64,000 nt of DNA, from assembly GCA_032334055.1 (NCBI GenBank), contig JAUOZS010000001.1:434001-498000 (forward strand). Direction: 5' to 3'. This DNA is from Selenomonadales bacterium 4137-cl (GTDB lineage: Bacteria; Bacillota; Negativicutes; Sporomusales; UBA7701). The notes below the pieces were generated by a model, which worked only from the letters and a program-made list of their open reading frames with translations, did not search any database and was not told the DNA's origin. Shown here piece by piece: positions 43,817 to 50,733 of this stretch. How positions within the stretch are numbered: the first letter of the stretch is position 1; every line of letters begins with the position of its first letter. The translations under genes and the position numbers were made by a program.

Positions 43817-44098
43817 ATGTCGCACGATTTCCAGAATGAGTTTCAACGAGAAGTGGTGGACAGGTTGGCCCGGCTCGAAACCATGTTGAGTGTCGTGACC
43901 CGGGATTGCCCGCTTTGTCAGTCGCGGATAGGTGCCCTAGAAATACAGGCGGCCAAGGCGGCGGCAAGCACGGCGAGTGCTCACCACCGCATTGATGGAC
44001 TGATTTCTACGGCCCTGTGGGCGGCTGGTGCTGTTGGTGGCATAACCGCTGTTCTCATCCAGGTTGGGCTGTATATATTTAAAGCTATGAGGGGGTAA
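43817..44098 (+). CDS. Haemolysin XhlA-like holin accessory protein
   Basis: Protein of 93 residues: an N-terminal coiled coil (FQREVVDRLARLETMLSVV), a short Cys pair (DCPLC), a second coil, and one C-terminal membrane segment (WAAGAVGGITAVLIQVGLYIF). This is the layout of XhlA-type proteins that work with a holin in Firmicutes phages and PBSX-like elements. A G-rich RBS precedes ATG 43817. It is the first of three lysis genes. Confidence 0.7.
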   Translation: MSHDFQNEFQREVVDRLARLETMLSVVTRDCPLCQSRIGALEIQAAKAAASTASAHHRIDGLISTALWAAGAVGGITAVLIQVGLYIFKAMRG

Positions 44099-44100
44099 CA

Positions 44101-44361
44101 ATGGTAAAACGCTGGTTTTCGTTCCTACATGATAACTGGGTGGGCGTCATCTTAACGATGACGCTCATCCTATTTTTCGTCTACCTTTACGCCTTCTTCC
44201 GGAACGGCCATTATGGCGAGCATTACGACCTGGCGTCCTGCTGGGCTGGCGTGGGTGCGATCGCGGCGGCTGCCGCCACCGGGTGGGGGAAATGGATCGT
44301 CGACAGCAAGTTAAACAGCGTTGATGGGCAAATGCCGGCCAAACAAGGAGGGAAGGATTGA
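44101..44361 (+). CDS. Holin-like small membrane protein
   Basis: Protein of 86 residues with two predicted membrane segments (GVILTMTLILFFVYLYAFF; SCWAGVGAIAAAAATGW), a basic N-terminus and a charged C-terminal tail. Size, topology and place between the XhlA-like protein and the endolysin support a holin that permeabilises the inner membrane at lysis. Not assignable to a named holin family by eye. Confidence 0.7.
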   Translation: MVKRWFSFLHDNWVGVILTMTLILFFVYLYAFFRNGHYGEHYDLASCWAGVGAIAAAAATGWGKWIVDSKLNSVDGQMPAKQGGKD

Positions 44362-44999
44362 TGCTCGATAAAACGCTTCTTGGCTATCTTAGCATCTTGG
44401 GGGAAGTCGGCCCGGGTGCTGATCCGGGCACGATCAGCCAGGACCCGCGTGATTCTGGTGGGTGGTCCTACGGCCTCTACCAGCTGGCCAGCCGGCCAGG
44501 GTCGGTCCAGGCGTTCGTGGATTGGCTGCAACAGCAGCCGGTACCCTGGCAGAACTACGGCGTGGTCCTGGCCGCTGCCGGCGATCCGTGCGGCTCCGAC
44601 GACTTTGTTAATACATGGAAAAATCTCGCCGCGGTCGATCCGGGAGGATTCGCCCAACTGCAAGATGACTATGTCGCCGGCCGGTACTTCGCGCCGGCGT
44701 CTGACAATCTGCTGGGTCGTTACGGTTTCGATATCGTCCCGCGCTCGCTGCCGCTGAAGCAGGTCCTGTTCGCCAATTCGGTCCAGCACGGTCCGCGCTA
44801 CGGAGCGGCGGCGTTCAAGGAAGGCGCGGATAACGTCGGGCGCCAGCTCGGCGACATGGCGGACGCGGATATCATCACGGCGCTTTATAACAACAAAATA
44901 AACGATCCGGCCTGGTCGAGCGGGGCGCCCGCCCTCCGGCCGGGCCTGTTCGCCCGCTGGGCGAGAGAACGGGACACTGCCCTGGCGCTGTTAGGCTAA
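44361..44999 (+). CDS. Putative endolysin (lysozyme-like)
   Basis: Protein of 212 residues with the segment DSGGWSYGLYQLAS, seen in peptidoglycan hydrolases of the VgrG3/phage lysozyme type, preceded by a possible catalytic Glu (LGEVGPG). The rest is helical. No signal peptide is seen, so it should reach the cell wall through the holin. ATG 44361 is chosen (GGAGGG 7 nt upstream); it touches the holin stop. The exact bond cut is unknown. Confidence 0.72.
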   Translation: MLDKTLLGYLSILGEVGPGADPGTISQDPRDSGGWSYGLYQLASRPGSVQAFVDWLQQQPVPWQNYGVVLAAAGDPCGSDDFVNTWKNLAAVDPGGFAQLQDDYVAGRYFAPASDNLLGRYGFDIVPRSLPLKQVLFANSVQHGPRYGAAAFKEGADNVGRQLGDMADADIITALYNNKINDPAWSSGAPALRPGLFARWARERDTALALLG

Positions 45000-45069
45000 T
45001 AAATAAATGGGAGGTATTCTTTTGTGGTAAACAACAATTCTCCCTGCTCGCCTGTTTGGAGTGATCTAA

Positions 45070-45738
45070 ATGATGGCCATTAAATGGGTTATGGCCAACA
45101 AGAAGACCGTCTTCGGGGTCCTGAGTGCGCTGCTGATCCTCCTGGTCCTGTACTCCACCTGGGCACGGTTTCATCCGGCTCAGGTGGTCACATTCGAGAG
45201 TCAGCAGCAGGCATCCACCCCAACCGGAGTCCAACAGGCCGCCGCCTCCGCCCAAGTGCCCTTTTCTGCCTCTCAAGCGGAGAGGGTAGTACTATCTATT
45301 CAGGCGTCGGCTAAAGAACCACCTGTGACCTCTGTGACGACGACCGGTGCCAAAGTGAAGGAAACCGTCGCGGCCGAACTAAAAAAGTCCGGCGGCCAGG
45401 TGGCGATTGTTACCGATCCGGCGCATCCGGCCGCCACACCTGTTGTCACTTCCACACCGGGTACAACCGCGCCGGCATCTGCCAGCATCGTGGTTATCCC
45501 GCCCACGACCACCGTCACGCTCAACCAATACAACATTAAAGCCTACCCGGATCGGCTGATTCAAGTAGGGGGGAGTTACCAAGAGGTCTTTGTAGCATAT
45601 AGTTGGCGAGTTTCGGTTCCTAAGATTCCGCTGCTGGCCCCACACGGCGCCGTAGGCTACTTGGGTACTTATGCTCATACTAATTTCGACGAACCGGCCA
45701 ATTCTCGCGTCGGTATTCTGCTAACGATACCGCAATAG
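45070..45738 (+). CDS. Membrane-anchored extracytoplasmic protein at the end of the lysis cluster
   Basis: Protein of 222 residues with one N-terminal membrane anchor (VFGVLSALLILLVLYSTWA, residues 14-32), then a Ser/Thr/Pro/Ala-rich extracytoplasmic stem (35-155) and a compact C-terminal domain (YNIKAYPDRLIQVGGSYQEV onward). GGAG is 9 nt before the ATG. It is the last gene of the late operon, followed by a strong terminator. In a diderm host a spanin or OM-directed lysis function would be needed here, but the sequence is not a recognised spanin. Superinfection immunity is another possibility. Confidence 0.65.
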   Translation: MMAIKWVMANKKTVFGVLSALLILLVLYSTWARFHPAQVVTFESQQQASTPTGVQQAAASAQVPFSASQAERVVLSIQASAKEPPVTSVTTTGAKVKETVAAELKKSGGQVAIVTDPAHPAATPVVTSTPGTTAPASASIVVIPPTTTVTLNQYNIKAYPDRLIQVGGSYQEVFVAYSWRVSVPKIPLLAPHGAVGYLGTYAHTNFDEPANSRVGILLTIPQ

Positions 45739-45756
45739 CCCGGTCCTCCTTGGGTT

Positions 45757-45789
45757 GCCGCTCATCCTCCGGGATGAGCGGCTTTTTTT
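45757..45789 (+). terminator. Strong terminator of the phage late operon
   Basis: Perfect 10-bp stem GCCGCTCATC (45757-45766) / GATGAGCGGC (45773-45782), 6-nt loop, then T7. It marks the end of late rightward transcription. Confidence 0.9.
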
Positions 45790-45840
45790 ATTTTCCCTAC
45801 AAACGACAAAAGGCCCGACTTATTTCTAAGTCAGACCTTG

Positions 45841-45937
45841 GGCGGCCTTGCTCGGTACGGTGCCCGGCTATGCTCGCTCTGTGGCCTTTCGGCTCAGGCG
45901 GCTTGCTCGATGCGCTGTCCGGCTATTCGCTCGCTCC
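45841..45937. repeat. Pair of imperfect ~41-bp direct repeats
   Basis: Two copies starting GGCGGC(C)TTGCTCG at 45841 and 45897 and both running into CCGGCTAT..CTCGCTC. They lie in the gene-free stretch 45790-46012 between the late terminator and a convergent gene. No open frame there is convincing. A structured RNA, a regulatory site or an end-of-element duplication is possible. Confidence 0.55.
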
Positions 45938-46012
45938 CGATGCCGATAGTATATCCTTTTTTTCGGGGTGAATCAATGTTATTTGTTTCTAGTACGCCGG
46001 GGCGGCGCCTCA

Positions 46013-46504
46013 TCAATCTCTTTTAATCCTAGCCCTGACGCCGGCCATGGGCATGTCCCGCCGGGAGGTGAAGTAGTATTTTCCATCTTTGGCTTCGATC
46101 CCGGTATATATCCATGTCATGTTCTCGCCCGCTTCGTCCCAATCCCGGTAAGGAACATAAATCTCGCAGGCCGACCCACAGGTAAAATAGATCGACGTGC
46201 CCTCGATGCCAAAGCGCCCATCTGGTCGCTCCACCAGCACGCCCTCGGTGCCCGCCGGGCTGAACATATAGCGAAGCCGCCAGGGCGCATAGTCCAACTC
46301 CCGGGCCTTCACGGAAAGTAGGTGGTCGGCATAATACCGCTGTTCTTCGGTCATGTCCTCGGCCGCCTGAGTGCTTTCGATCCATTCGATGTCCTCGACC
46401 AGCTGCCGCAGCACCGGCAGGTCCTTCTTCACTCGCTCGATGATCTCCGGCCTCCACGGCGGCGCCTGATACTCCCCGACCAACTGGCCCATTGCTTCTC
46501 TCAC
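46013..46504 (-). CDS. Unknown accessory protein (163 aa)
   Basis: Unrecognised soluble protein of 163 residues, helical at first (WRPEIIERVKKDLPVLRQLVEDIEWIES) and beta-rich later (GRFGIEGTSIYFTCGSACEIYVPYRDW). Start GTG at 46504, with a G6 RBS about 9 nt upstream that lies within a hairpin arm. It is transcribed against the late operon, as phage moron genes often are. Function unknown. Confidence 0.6.
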   Translation of the reverse strand: MREAMGQLVGEYQAPPWRPEIIERVKKDLPVLRQLVEDIEWIESTQAAEDMTEEQRYYADHLLSVKARELDYAPWRLRYMFSPAGTEGVLVERPDGRFGIEGTSIYFTCGSACEIYVPYRDWDEAGENMTWIYTGIEAKDGKYYFTSRRDMPMAGVRARIKRD

Positions 46505-46516
46505 TTTCCGAATCCC

Positions 46517-46549
46517 CCCTTTAGCTAGTGGTATTTACCAACTAAAGGG
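46517..46549 (-). promoter_or_regulatory. Nested hairpin over the RBS of the 163-aa gene
   Basis: CCCTTTAG (46517-46524) and CTAAAGGG (46542-46549) are exact inverted repeats enclosing TGGTA-TT-TACCA. On the minus-strand mRNA the second arm carries the AAAGGGGGG Shine-Dalgarno, so folding would hide it. The rest of 46550-46632 shows nothing else. Confidence 0.45.
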
Positions 46550-46632
46550 TTCTTAAACCAGATATGTATTCTAATCTCCATATCGGTCATAATTGCGGCC
46601 TATTTACGCACTTAATAACAGTTAAGCATCTG

Positions 46633-46881
46633 TTAATTTTCCAGAAATTTTGCTATACCTATAGAAATCATCCCATCCAGTAACCGTTGGCATTTTTCTT
46701 CGGTGGTCCCGGTACCCACGTCGATCCCCTTGCCGGTGAACTTGAACACGTTCTGCGCGGCGTGGGCGATGTAGTCGTCTATAGTTGGCAACTGATCCCG
46801 ATGGAAGTTCTCGTCCCACAGAACGCTAACGATTTCCACCGGCGTCCCGGTATACTCTTTTAGATCAATCATTATTTTCAT
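46633..46881 (-). CDS. Small acidic protein (82 aa)
   Basis: Unrecognised protein of 82 residues, acidic, alpha/beta by pattern (MKIMIDLKEYTGTPVEIVSVLW; RLLDGMISIGIAKFLEN). ATG 46881 is chosen for GAAGGA just upstream; a GTG seven codons earlier is in frame. It overlaps the stop of the upstream regulator-like gene by 4 nt, so the two are likely translated together. Confidence 0.6.
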   Translation of the reverse strand: MKIMIDLKEYTGTPVEIVSVLWDENFHRDQLPTIDDYIAHAAQNVFKFTGKGIDVGTGTTEEKCQRLLDGMISIGIAKFLEN

Positions 46882-47129
46882 GTCGATTCCTTCTTTCGCC
46901 ACTCTATCTCGTAATCCAGGACGGTAGCCATCCGGAGGACTTTCCAGAAGGGAATGGTGCCTTTTTTCAGCTGCCGGGTCACGGCCTGCGGCGTGTCGGC
47001 AGTACCGTATTTTTCGTTCAATTGGCGGACTGTGTCGGTCACATTGGAGCCGGCAGCGGCCAGGTATTTTTTTAGTAAAAACTCGATCTCCCGGGCCTCG
47101 TCGGACGGGATTCCCTCTGTTCTTGGCAT
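46878..47129 (-). CDS. Small putative DNA-binding protein (83 aa)
   Basis: Protein of 83 residues. The central helices TVRQLNEKYGTADTPQAVTRQLKKGTIPFWKVLRMATVL have the spacing of an XRE/Cro-like helix-turn-helix with the motif that also occurs in small phage regulators. AAAGGAGA lies 9 nt before the ATG. It heads a leftward cluster and is divergent from the amidoligase gene, so it may control that operon. Regulator role is inferred. Confidence 0.55.
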   Translation of the reverse strand: MPRTEGIPSDEAREIEFLLKKYLAAAGSNVTDTVRQLNEKYGTADTPQAVTRQLKKGTIPFWKVLRMATVLDYEIEWRKKEST

Positions 47130-47207
47130 ATATATCATCTCCTTTGACTTTATTTTAACAGAGGTAATCTTCTTTGTAAATAAGTAAGCAAAGATGTTGA
47201 TAATAAG

Positions 47208-47236
47208 TTGACTTTCTAGCACACTTAGTTTATGCT
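47208..47236 (+). promoter_or_regulatory. Promoter of the amidoligase cassette
   Basis: TTGACT (47208-47213), 17-nt spacer, TATGCT (47231-47236), about 35 nt before the amidoligase ATG. Lies in the divergent region next to a putative regulator. Confidence 0.65.
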
Positions 47237-47270
47237 TAAACCAAGATGATAAGCGAAGGGGCTGCTGAAA

Positions 47271-48173
47271 ATGAAAAACCAACACTTCGGGATTGAAATA
47301 GAAATGACCGGCCTGACCCGCGAAGCCGCCGCCAACGTGATAGCGAAATACTTCGGAACCCACGCCCGCTACGTTGGTGGTTGCTACAAAGAGTACCATG
47401 TTGCCGATGCGGCCGGCCGGACCTGGAAAGTTGTTTACGACAGCAGCATCCGGGCTGAAAAGAAAGTCTCCGGCGGCACAGCAACAGCCGGCGACGACCA
47501 CAAAGTCGAAATGGTATCACCGAAATGCAACTACGCCGACATCAACGATATCCAAGAGCTGGTCCGGCTGATCCGGAAGGCGGGCGGAATCGTAAACAGC
47601 AGTTGCGGAATCCACGTCCACGTTGACGCCGCCAACCACAACGCCAAATCCCTCCGGAACCTGGTCAACATCATGGCCAGCAAGGACGAGCTGATCTACA
47701 AGGCGCTGGAAGTCGATTCAGCCCGCGAGTCCCGATTCTGCAAGAAGGTTGATGGTCGCCTGGTAGCCGCTCTCAAAGCCAAAAAGCCCGCCACCATGGA
47801 CGCGGTAAAAAACATCTGGTACGCTCCCTACGGAGGAGACGGCAGCTACCAGCACTACCATAGCAGCCGCTACCACGGCCTCAACCTCCACAGCGTTTTC
47901 CAAAAAGGCACCGTCGAGTTCAGGCTGTTCAACTCCACGCTCCACGCCGGCAAAATCAAAGCGTACATACAGTTCTGCCTGGCTGTGAGCCACCAAGCTA
48001 TCGCTCAAAAAAGCGCCTCGGCCACCCCCACCGTAACCTACAACCCCGCATACACCTTCCGCTGCTGGCTGCTCCGACTCGGAATGATCGGCGACGAATT
48101 CAAAACCGCCCGGCTCCACCTGATGGCGAAAATGGAAGGTAATAGCGCCTGGCGGAATGCGAACCACCGTTAA
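47271..48173 (+). CDS. Amidoligase (COOH-NH2 ligase family)
   Basis: Protein of 300 residues of the amidoligase_2 family, glutamine synthetase-like enzymes that use ATP to join a carboxyl and an amine. Seen: FGIEIEMTGL at the start (metal-binding Glu pair), VEMVSPKCNYADI, SSCGIHVHVDA (paired His) and GTVEFRLFNSTLH near the C-terminus. Family members often sit with gamma-glutamylcyclotransferases and small peptides, as here, where they are thought to build or modify peptides. Preceded by a good promoter. Substrate unknown. Confidence 0.88.
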   Translation: MKNQHFGIEIEMTGLTREAAANVIAKYFGTHARYVGGCYKEYHVADAAGRTWKVVYDSSIRAEKKVSGGTATAGDDHKVEMVSPKCNYADINDIQELVRLIRKAGGIVNSSCGIHVHVDAANHNAKSLRNLVNIMASKDELIYKALEVDSARESRFCKKVDGRLVAALKAKKPATMDAVKNIWYAPYGGDGSYQHYHSSRYHGLNLHSVFQKGTVEFRLFNSTLHAGKIKAYIQFCLAVSHQAIAQKSASATPTVTYNPAYTFRCWLLRLGMIGDEFKTARLHLMAKMEGNSAWRNANHR

Positions 48174-48245
48174 AGGCAGGGCGGACAATAGGCCACTTTC
48201 CTGATAAAAAAATCCAGTCTTTGACTGAACAACAAGGAGGAAAAA

Positions 48246-48413
48246 ATGGATGAATGGCATGAATTGGCTGAAGAAGTGAAAAGCGGTAGGCAACCAAAAG
48301 TAGCAGAATTAATTGAGGGGATAGCGGAGAAAAAAATCGGTTCCTTGTCGATCGATGAAATTGCCGAGATTATCAATGGAAATGCCGGGCAGATAATGTT
48401 TTGTTGGGAGTAA
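48246..48413 (+). CDS. Small acidic protein in the amidoligase cassette (55 aa)
   Basis: Short gene for 55 residues with AAGGAGG upstream of ATG 48246. The peptide is acidic and helical (WHELAEEVKSGRQPKVAELIEG, IDEIAEIINGN), ends IMFCWE and has a single Cys. It lies between amidoligase and cyclotransferase genes. It could be a substrate carrier, an acceptor of amide bonds or just a small helper. No family recognised. Confidence 0.65.
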   Translation: MDEWHELAEEVKSGRQPKVAELIEGIAEKKIGSLSIDEIAEIINGNAGQIMFCWE

Positions 48414-48477
48414 CCGCAATTATCTTTATGAATTCTACATTTAAAGCGGGAGAACTAAAAATTCTGGAGGGGTTACA

Positions 48478-48918
48478 ATGAAAAAACTTTACCTAGCCTA
48501 TGGAAGCAACATGAATCTAGAACAAATGGCATATCGCTGCCCGACCGCTCGGCTCCAGGGGTCGGCCACCTTAGAAGGCTTTAAGCTCACTTTCCGTGGG
48601 CCGCATGGCGGCGCCGTTGCCAACATCGAGGCCGATCCGGCTGGCAACGTGCCTGTCCTGCTGTGGGAGATACAGGCCGCCGACGAGGCAGCCCTGGACC
48701 GCTACGAAGGGTTTCCAATTCTCTACCGGAAACAGACGGTGTCGGTAGAGTTCAACGGCCAGTGTCGGAAAGTGATGGCGTATGTTATGACGCCTGGACG
48801 TAGGATTGGCGTGCCATCTACCTACTATTTTAACATCATCCGGGATGGCTACCGAAGTGCCGGTTTTAAGTCTGACACGCTGACCTTTGCTGCTTACGGT
48901 TCTACGGTAGTCGAGTAA
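48478..48918 (+). CDS. Gamma-glutamylcyclotransferase (AIG2/GGCT family)
   Basis: Protein of 146 residues with the AIG2/GGCT fold. The substrate loop YGSNMN is at residues 8-13 and the catalytic Glu is E77 in DRYEGFP. Such enzymes release 5-oxoproline from gamma-glutamyl amines, undoing the bond type made by amidoligases. Strong RBS GGAGGGG. Two genes downstream of an amidoligase, which supports a linked gamma-glutamyl tagging/untagging pathway as proposed for such operons. Confidence 0.9.
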   Translation: MKKLYLAYGSNMNLEQMAYRCPTARLQGSATLEGFKLTFRGPHGGAVANIEADPAGNVPVLLWEIQAADEAALDRYEGFPILYRKQTVSVEFNGQCRKVMAYVMTPGRRIGVPSTYYFNIIRDGYRSAGFKSDTLTFAAYGSTVVE

Positions 48919-48993
48919 TAAAAGCCGAGCCGGGCGGCTAATCCCGGTGCGGCTGCAGGCGCAAAAAGGCGCCGGGCAATGGAGGAACTAAAA

Positions 48994-49218
48994 ATGCCAA
49001 AAAATGTATGTCTGAGCGAGCAAGATTTCGAGAGTTTCCTGTATTCTGCGATCGAGCTGTTCGGCTGGAACGGCGACCCGGAAATCGGAGTCTTGACCCG
49101 TAACGGCAATGCGCTCCGCACCTTCGCGGACGCCGGCGTGATGACCGGCAACAAGGGCCTAGTGGTCCGGATGGACGACGGAAGCGAGTTTCAAATCACA
49201 ATCGTGAAAAGCCGATAG
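48994..49218 (+). CDS. Small protein of unknown function (74 aa)
   Basis: Protein of 74 residues, alpha then beta by pattern (SEQDFESFLYSAIELFGW; GLVVRMDDGSEFQITIVKS). ATG 48994 with GGAGGAA upstream. It lies in the same direction as the amidoligase cassette and may belong to it. Not recognised. Confidence 0.6.
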   Translation: MPKNVCLSEQDFESFLYSAIELFGWNGDPEIGVLTRNGNALRTFADAGVMTGNKGLVVRMDDGSEFQITIVKSR

Positions 49219-49239
49219 CACAATTTGGAGGTTGGATAA

Positions 49240-49581
49240 ATGTATTCTGTTGAAGTATCGCATCGGGTTACTATGCCGATTGGCCACCCGAACGCCTACA
49301 CAAATTATGAACAGACGCGTGCTTTTCGATGGTTCGAGTCCTACACCGGCGAGTTTAGCGCCCACCGGGCGGTCGTTGAAGAGGCGGTCGGGGAAGCGAT
49401 CACGGCAGGAGAAAGCGTTGAGTCGCTGGCCGCAATCATTGAGGGGCTGGCGACCTTCCCACGGGACGATGTTGAAGCGGTTAAAATTAAGGTATGGTTA
49501 CAGATTCCGGTGGAGGGCACGAAGCGGTCGGTTCAAGTCGAATTGTCGTATATGGCGGAACGCTCCGATACGACCTTGTAA
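49240..49581 (+). CDS. Protein of unknown function (113 aa)
   Basis: Unrecognised protein of 113 residues. The N-terminus (YSVEVSHRVTMPIGHP) is beta-rich with two His; the centre is helical and acidic (EAVGEAITAGESVESLAAIIEG). GGAGG precedes the ATG by 8 nt. Last gene of the cassette before a separate promoter drives the toxin-antitoxin pair. Confidence 0.6.
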   Translation: MYSVEVSHRVTMPIGHPNAYTNYEQTRAFRWFESYTGEFSAHRAVVEEAVGEAITAGESVESLAAIIEGLATFPRDDVEAVKIKVWLQIPVEGTKRSVQVELSYMAERSDTTL

Positions 49582-49600
49582 TGTAAAAGGTACTATTTAT

Positions 49601-49629
49601 TTGACTTCATCCTCTCATTACTTTATAAT
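49601..49629 (+). promoter_or_regulatory. Consensus sigma-A promoter of the toxin-antitoxin pair
   Basis: TTGACT (49601-49606), 17-nt spacer, perfect TATAAT (49624-49629). About 35-40 nt before the antitoxin start. Confidence 0.85.
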
Positions 49630-49663
49630 AATAAGTAAGGAAAAACGAATGGAGGTAATGGTT

Positions 49664-49936
49664 GTGCCAACACCTGAATATGAGAATTGGGCCACGGTCA
49701 CGGAAAAGGGACAGGTCACTATTCCTAAGCCCATCCGCGATGAATTAGGCGTTCCGAGCGGCGGAAAAATCCGCTTTAGGAGAAGATATGACGGCGTTAT
49801 CGTCATAGAAAAGCCAACGACAGCGTCGCAAGTTATAGGCAGCCTAAAAAGGTATGCTTCCCCTGACAACCCGGTCGACGCCTATAAAATGAGGGAGCAA
49901 ATGGAACATGACAGAGCCAAAGAGCTTGGTTATTGA
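49664..49936 (+). CDS. AbrB-family antitoxin
   Basis: Protein of 90 residues with a SpoVT/AbrB swapped-hairpin domain: ATVTEKGQVTIPKPIRDELGVPSG, then a C-terminal helix that should wrap the toxin. Start GTG 49664 has GGAGGT 8 nt upstream; ATG 49649 is an alternative. It overlaps the PIN gene by 29 nt, as in VapBC operons, and should repress its own strong promoter. Confidence 0.88.
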   Translation: MPTPEYENWATVTEKGQVTIPKPIRDELGVPSGGKIRFRRRYDGVIVIEKPTTASQVIGSLKRYASPDNPVDAYKMREQMEHDRAKELGY

Positions 49937-50330
49937 TGCTAATATTATTCTGCGGGCCATGCTTGAGGACGTGCCTGAGCAGGCGGCCAAGGTCCGTAAT
50001 TTACTGGGCAAAGCCGAGGTGGGGGAACTGTTGCTGCTAATACCCGAACCCGTCTTGTCTGATGTGGTGTACGTCCTGGACGGAATGAAAATACCAAAGG
50101 AAGAAATTGCCCAGGCGGTAAGAGGATGGTTAAACCTCCCTGGCATTGCCCCTCTTGGTATTGATATAGGTGTGGTGCACACTTCTCTGGACCTGTTCGT
50201 GGAAAAAAACATAAAGTGGTCAGACGCTTTGATCGCCGCCCGCATGATTGAGTGGGGCCACACCGAAATATGCACATTTGACCGCCATTTCGATCGGATA
50301 CCAAAAATAAACCGTGTGGAACCGAACTAG
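49908..50330 (+). CDS. PIN-domain toxin (VapC-like)
   Basis: PIN-domain RNase of 140 residues. Acidic metal ligands are in VIDANIILR (D10) and near KWSDALIAARMIEWG and EICTFDRHFDRI, the normal order for VapC toxins, which cut RNA when freed from the antitoxin. It overlaps the AbrB-type antitoxin gene. Located between the prophage-like cassette and the IS element. The specific RNA target cannot be deduced. Confidence 0.88.
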   Translation: MTEPKSLVIDANIILRAMLEDVPEQAAKVRNLLGKAEVGELLLLIPEPVLSDVVYVLDGMKIPKEEIAQAVRGWLNLPGIAPLGIDIGVVHTSLDLFVEKNIKWSDALIAARMIEWGHTEICTFDRHFDRIPKINRVEPN

Positions 50331-50350
50331 GCGGACTGATGTGGCTCTGA

Positions 50351-50461
50351 CAACAGATCGGCATCCTGCTCTCCAAAGCCGGACGGCAGCGCAAGTTCGA
50401 CCGGATGATGACTCCCTGCCTGGTGCCGATCCTGGCGCTGTTCGGGCTACTGCACTTTTGA
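50351..50461 (+). pseudogene. C-terminal remnant of an unidentified gene
   Basis: Thirty-six codons open to TGA 50461 with no start or RBS, reading QIGILLSKAGRQRKFDR and a hydrophobic end LVPILALFGLLHF. It looks like the tail of a membrane protein cut off upstream. The rest of 50331-50643 holds two hairpins and no gene. Confidence 0.35.
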
Positions 50462-50549
50462 GATAAACAAGGATTTGTTCTTCTAAAAATAGGCAATATA
50501 TGCTAGTCTAATCCTAGCACAATCTCATTAGAGGTCTGTTCTTAAATGG

Positions 50550-50587
50550 GGAAGTCGTAATACCTATGGCTTGGGTTAGCGACTTCC
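50550..50587 (+). other. Hairpin with long loop followed by T-rich DNA
   Basis: GGAAGTCG (50550-50557) pairs with CGACTTCC (50580-50587) around a 22-nt loop; TTTATTATTTT follows. Could be a weak terminator or the end of a small RNA. Confidence 0.35.
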
Positions 50588-50621
50588 TTTATTATTTTCC
50601 TTAAGGATAAAGCAATGGGAA

Positions 50622-50652
50622 AAACCCCGGCGAGGCCGAGGTTTCATTTTTT
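50622..50652. terminator. Bidirectional terminator at the end of the XRE regulator gene
   Basis: AAACC-C-CGGC (50622-50631), loop GAG, GCCG-A-GGTTT (50635-50644), one internal mismatch. T-tracts occur on both strands (T7 after CA on plus; TTTTT on minus). On the minus strand it follows the regulator stop. Confidence 0.7.
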
Positions 50653-50733
50653 TAATGCCCTATTAACTCTTTTTTTCAGATGTGGACCGCTTATATCAAT
50701 CGGAGTGAACAATGCTGCAATATCAATATCTAG

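Noticed and set aside
45841..45937. CRISPR-like repeats
   Set aside because: Only two imperfect copies with no regular spacers and no cas genes.
49325..49345. GGTTCGAGTCC, like a tRNA T-loop
   Set aside because: Lies inside the 113-aa gene and no cloverleaf can be formed around it.
50463..50485. AAACAAGG...GTTCT resembling the candidate attL core, as attR
   Set aside because: Only about five bases are contiguous in common with 2995-3017. Too weak to define the right phage end.
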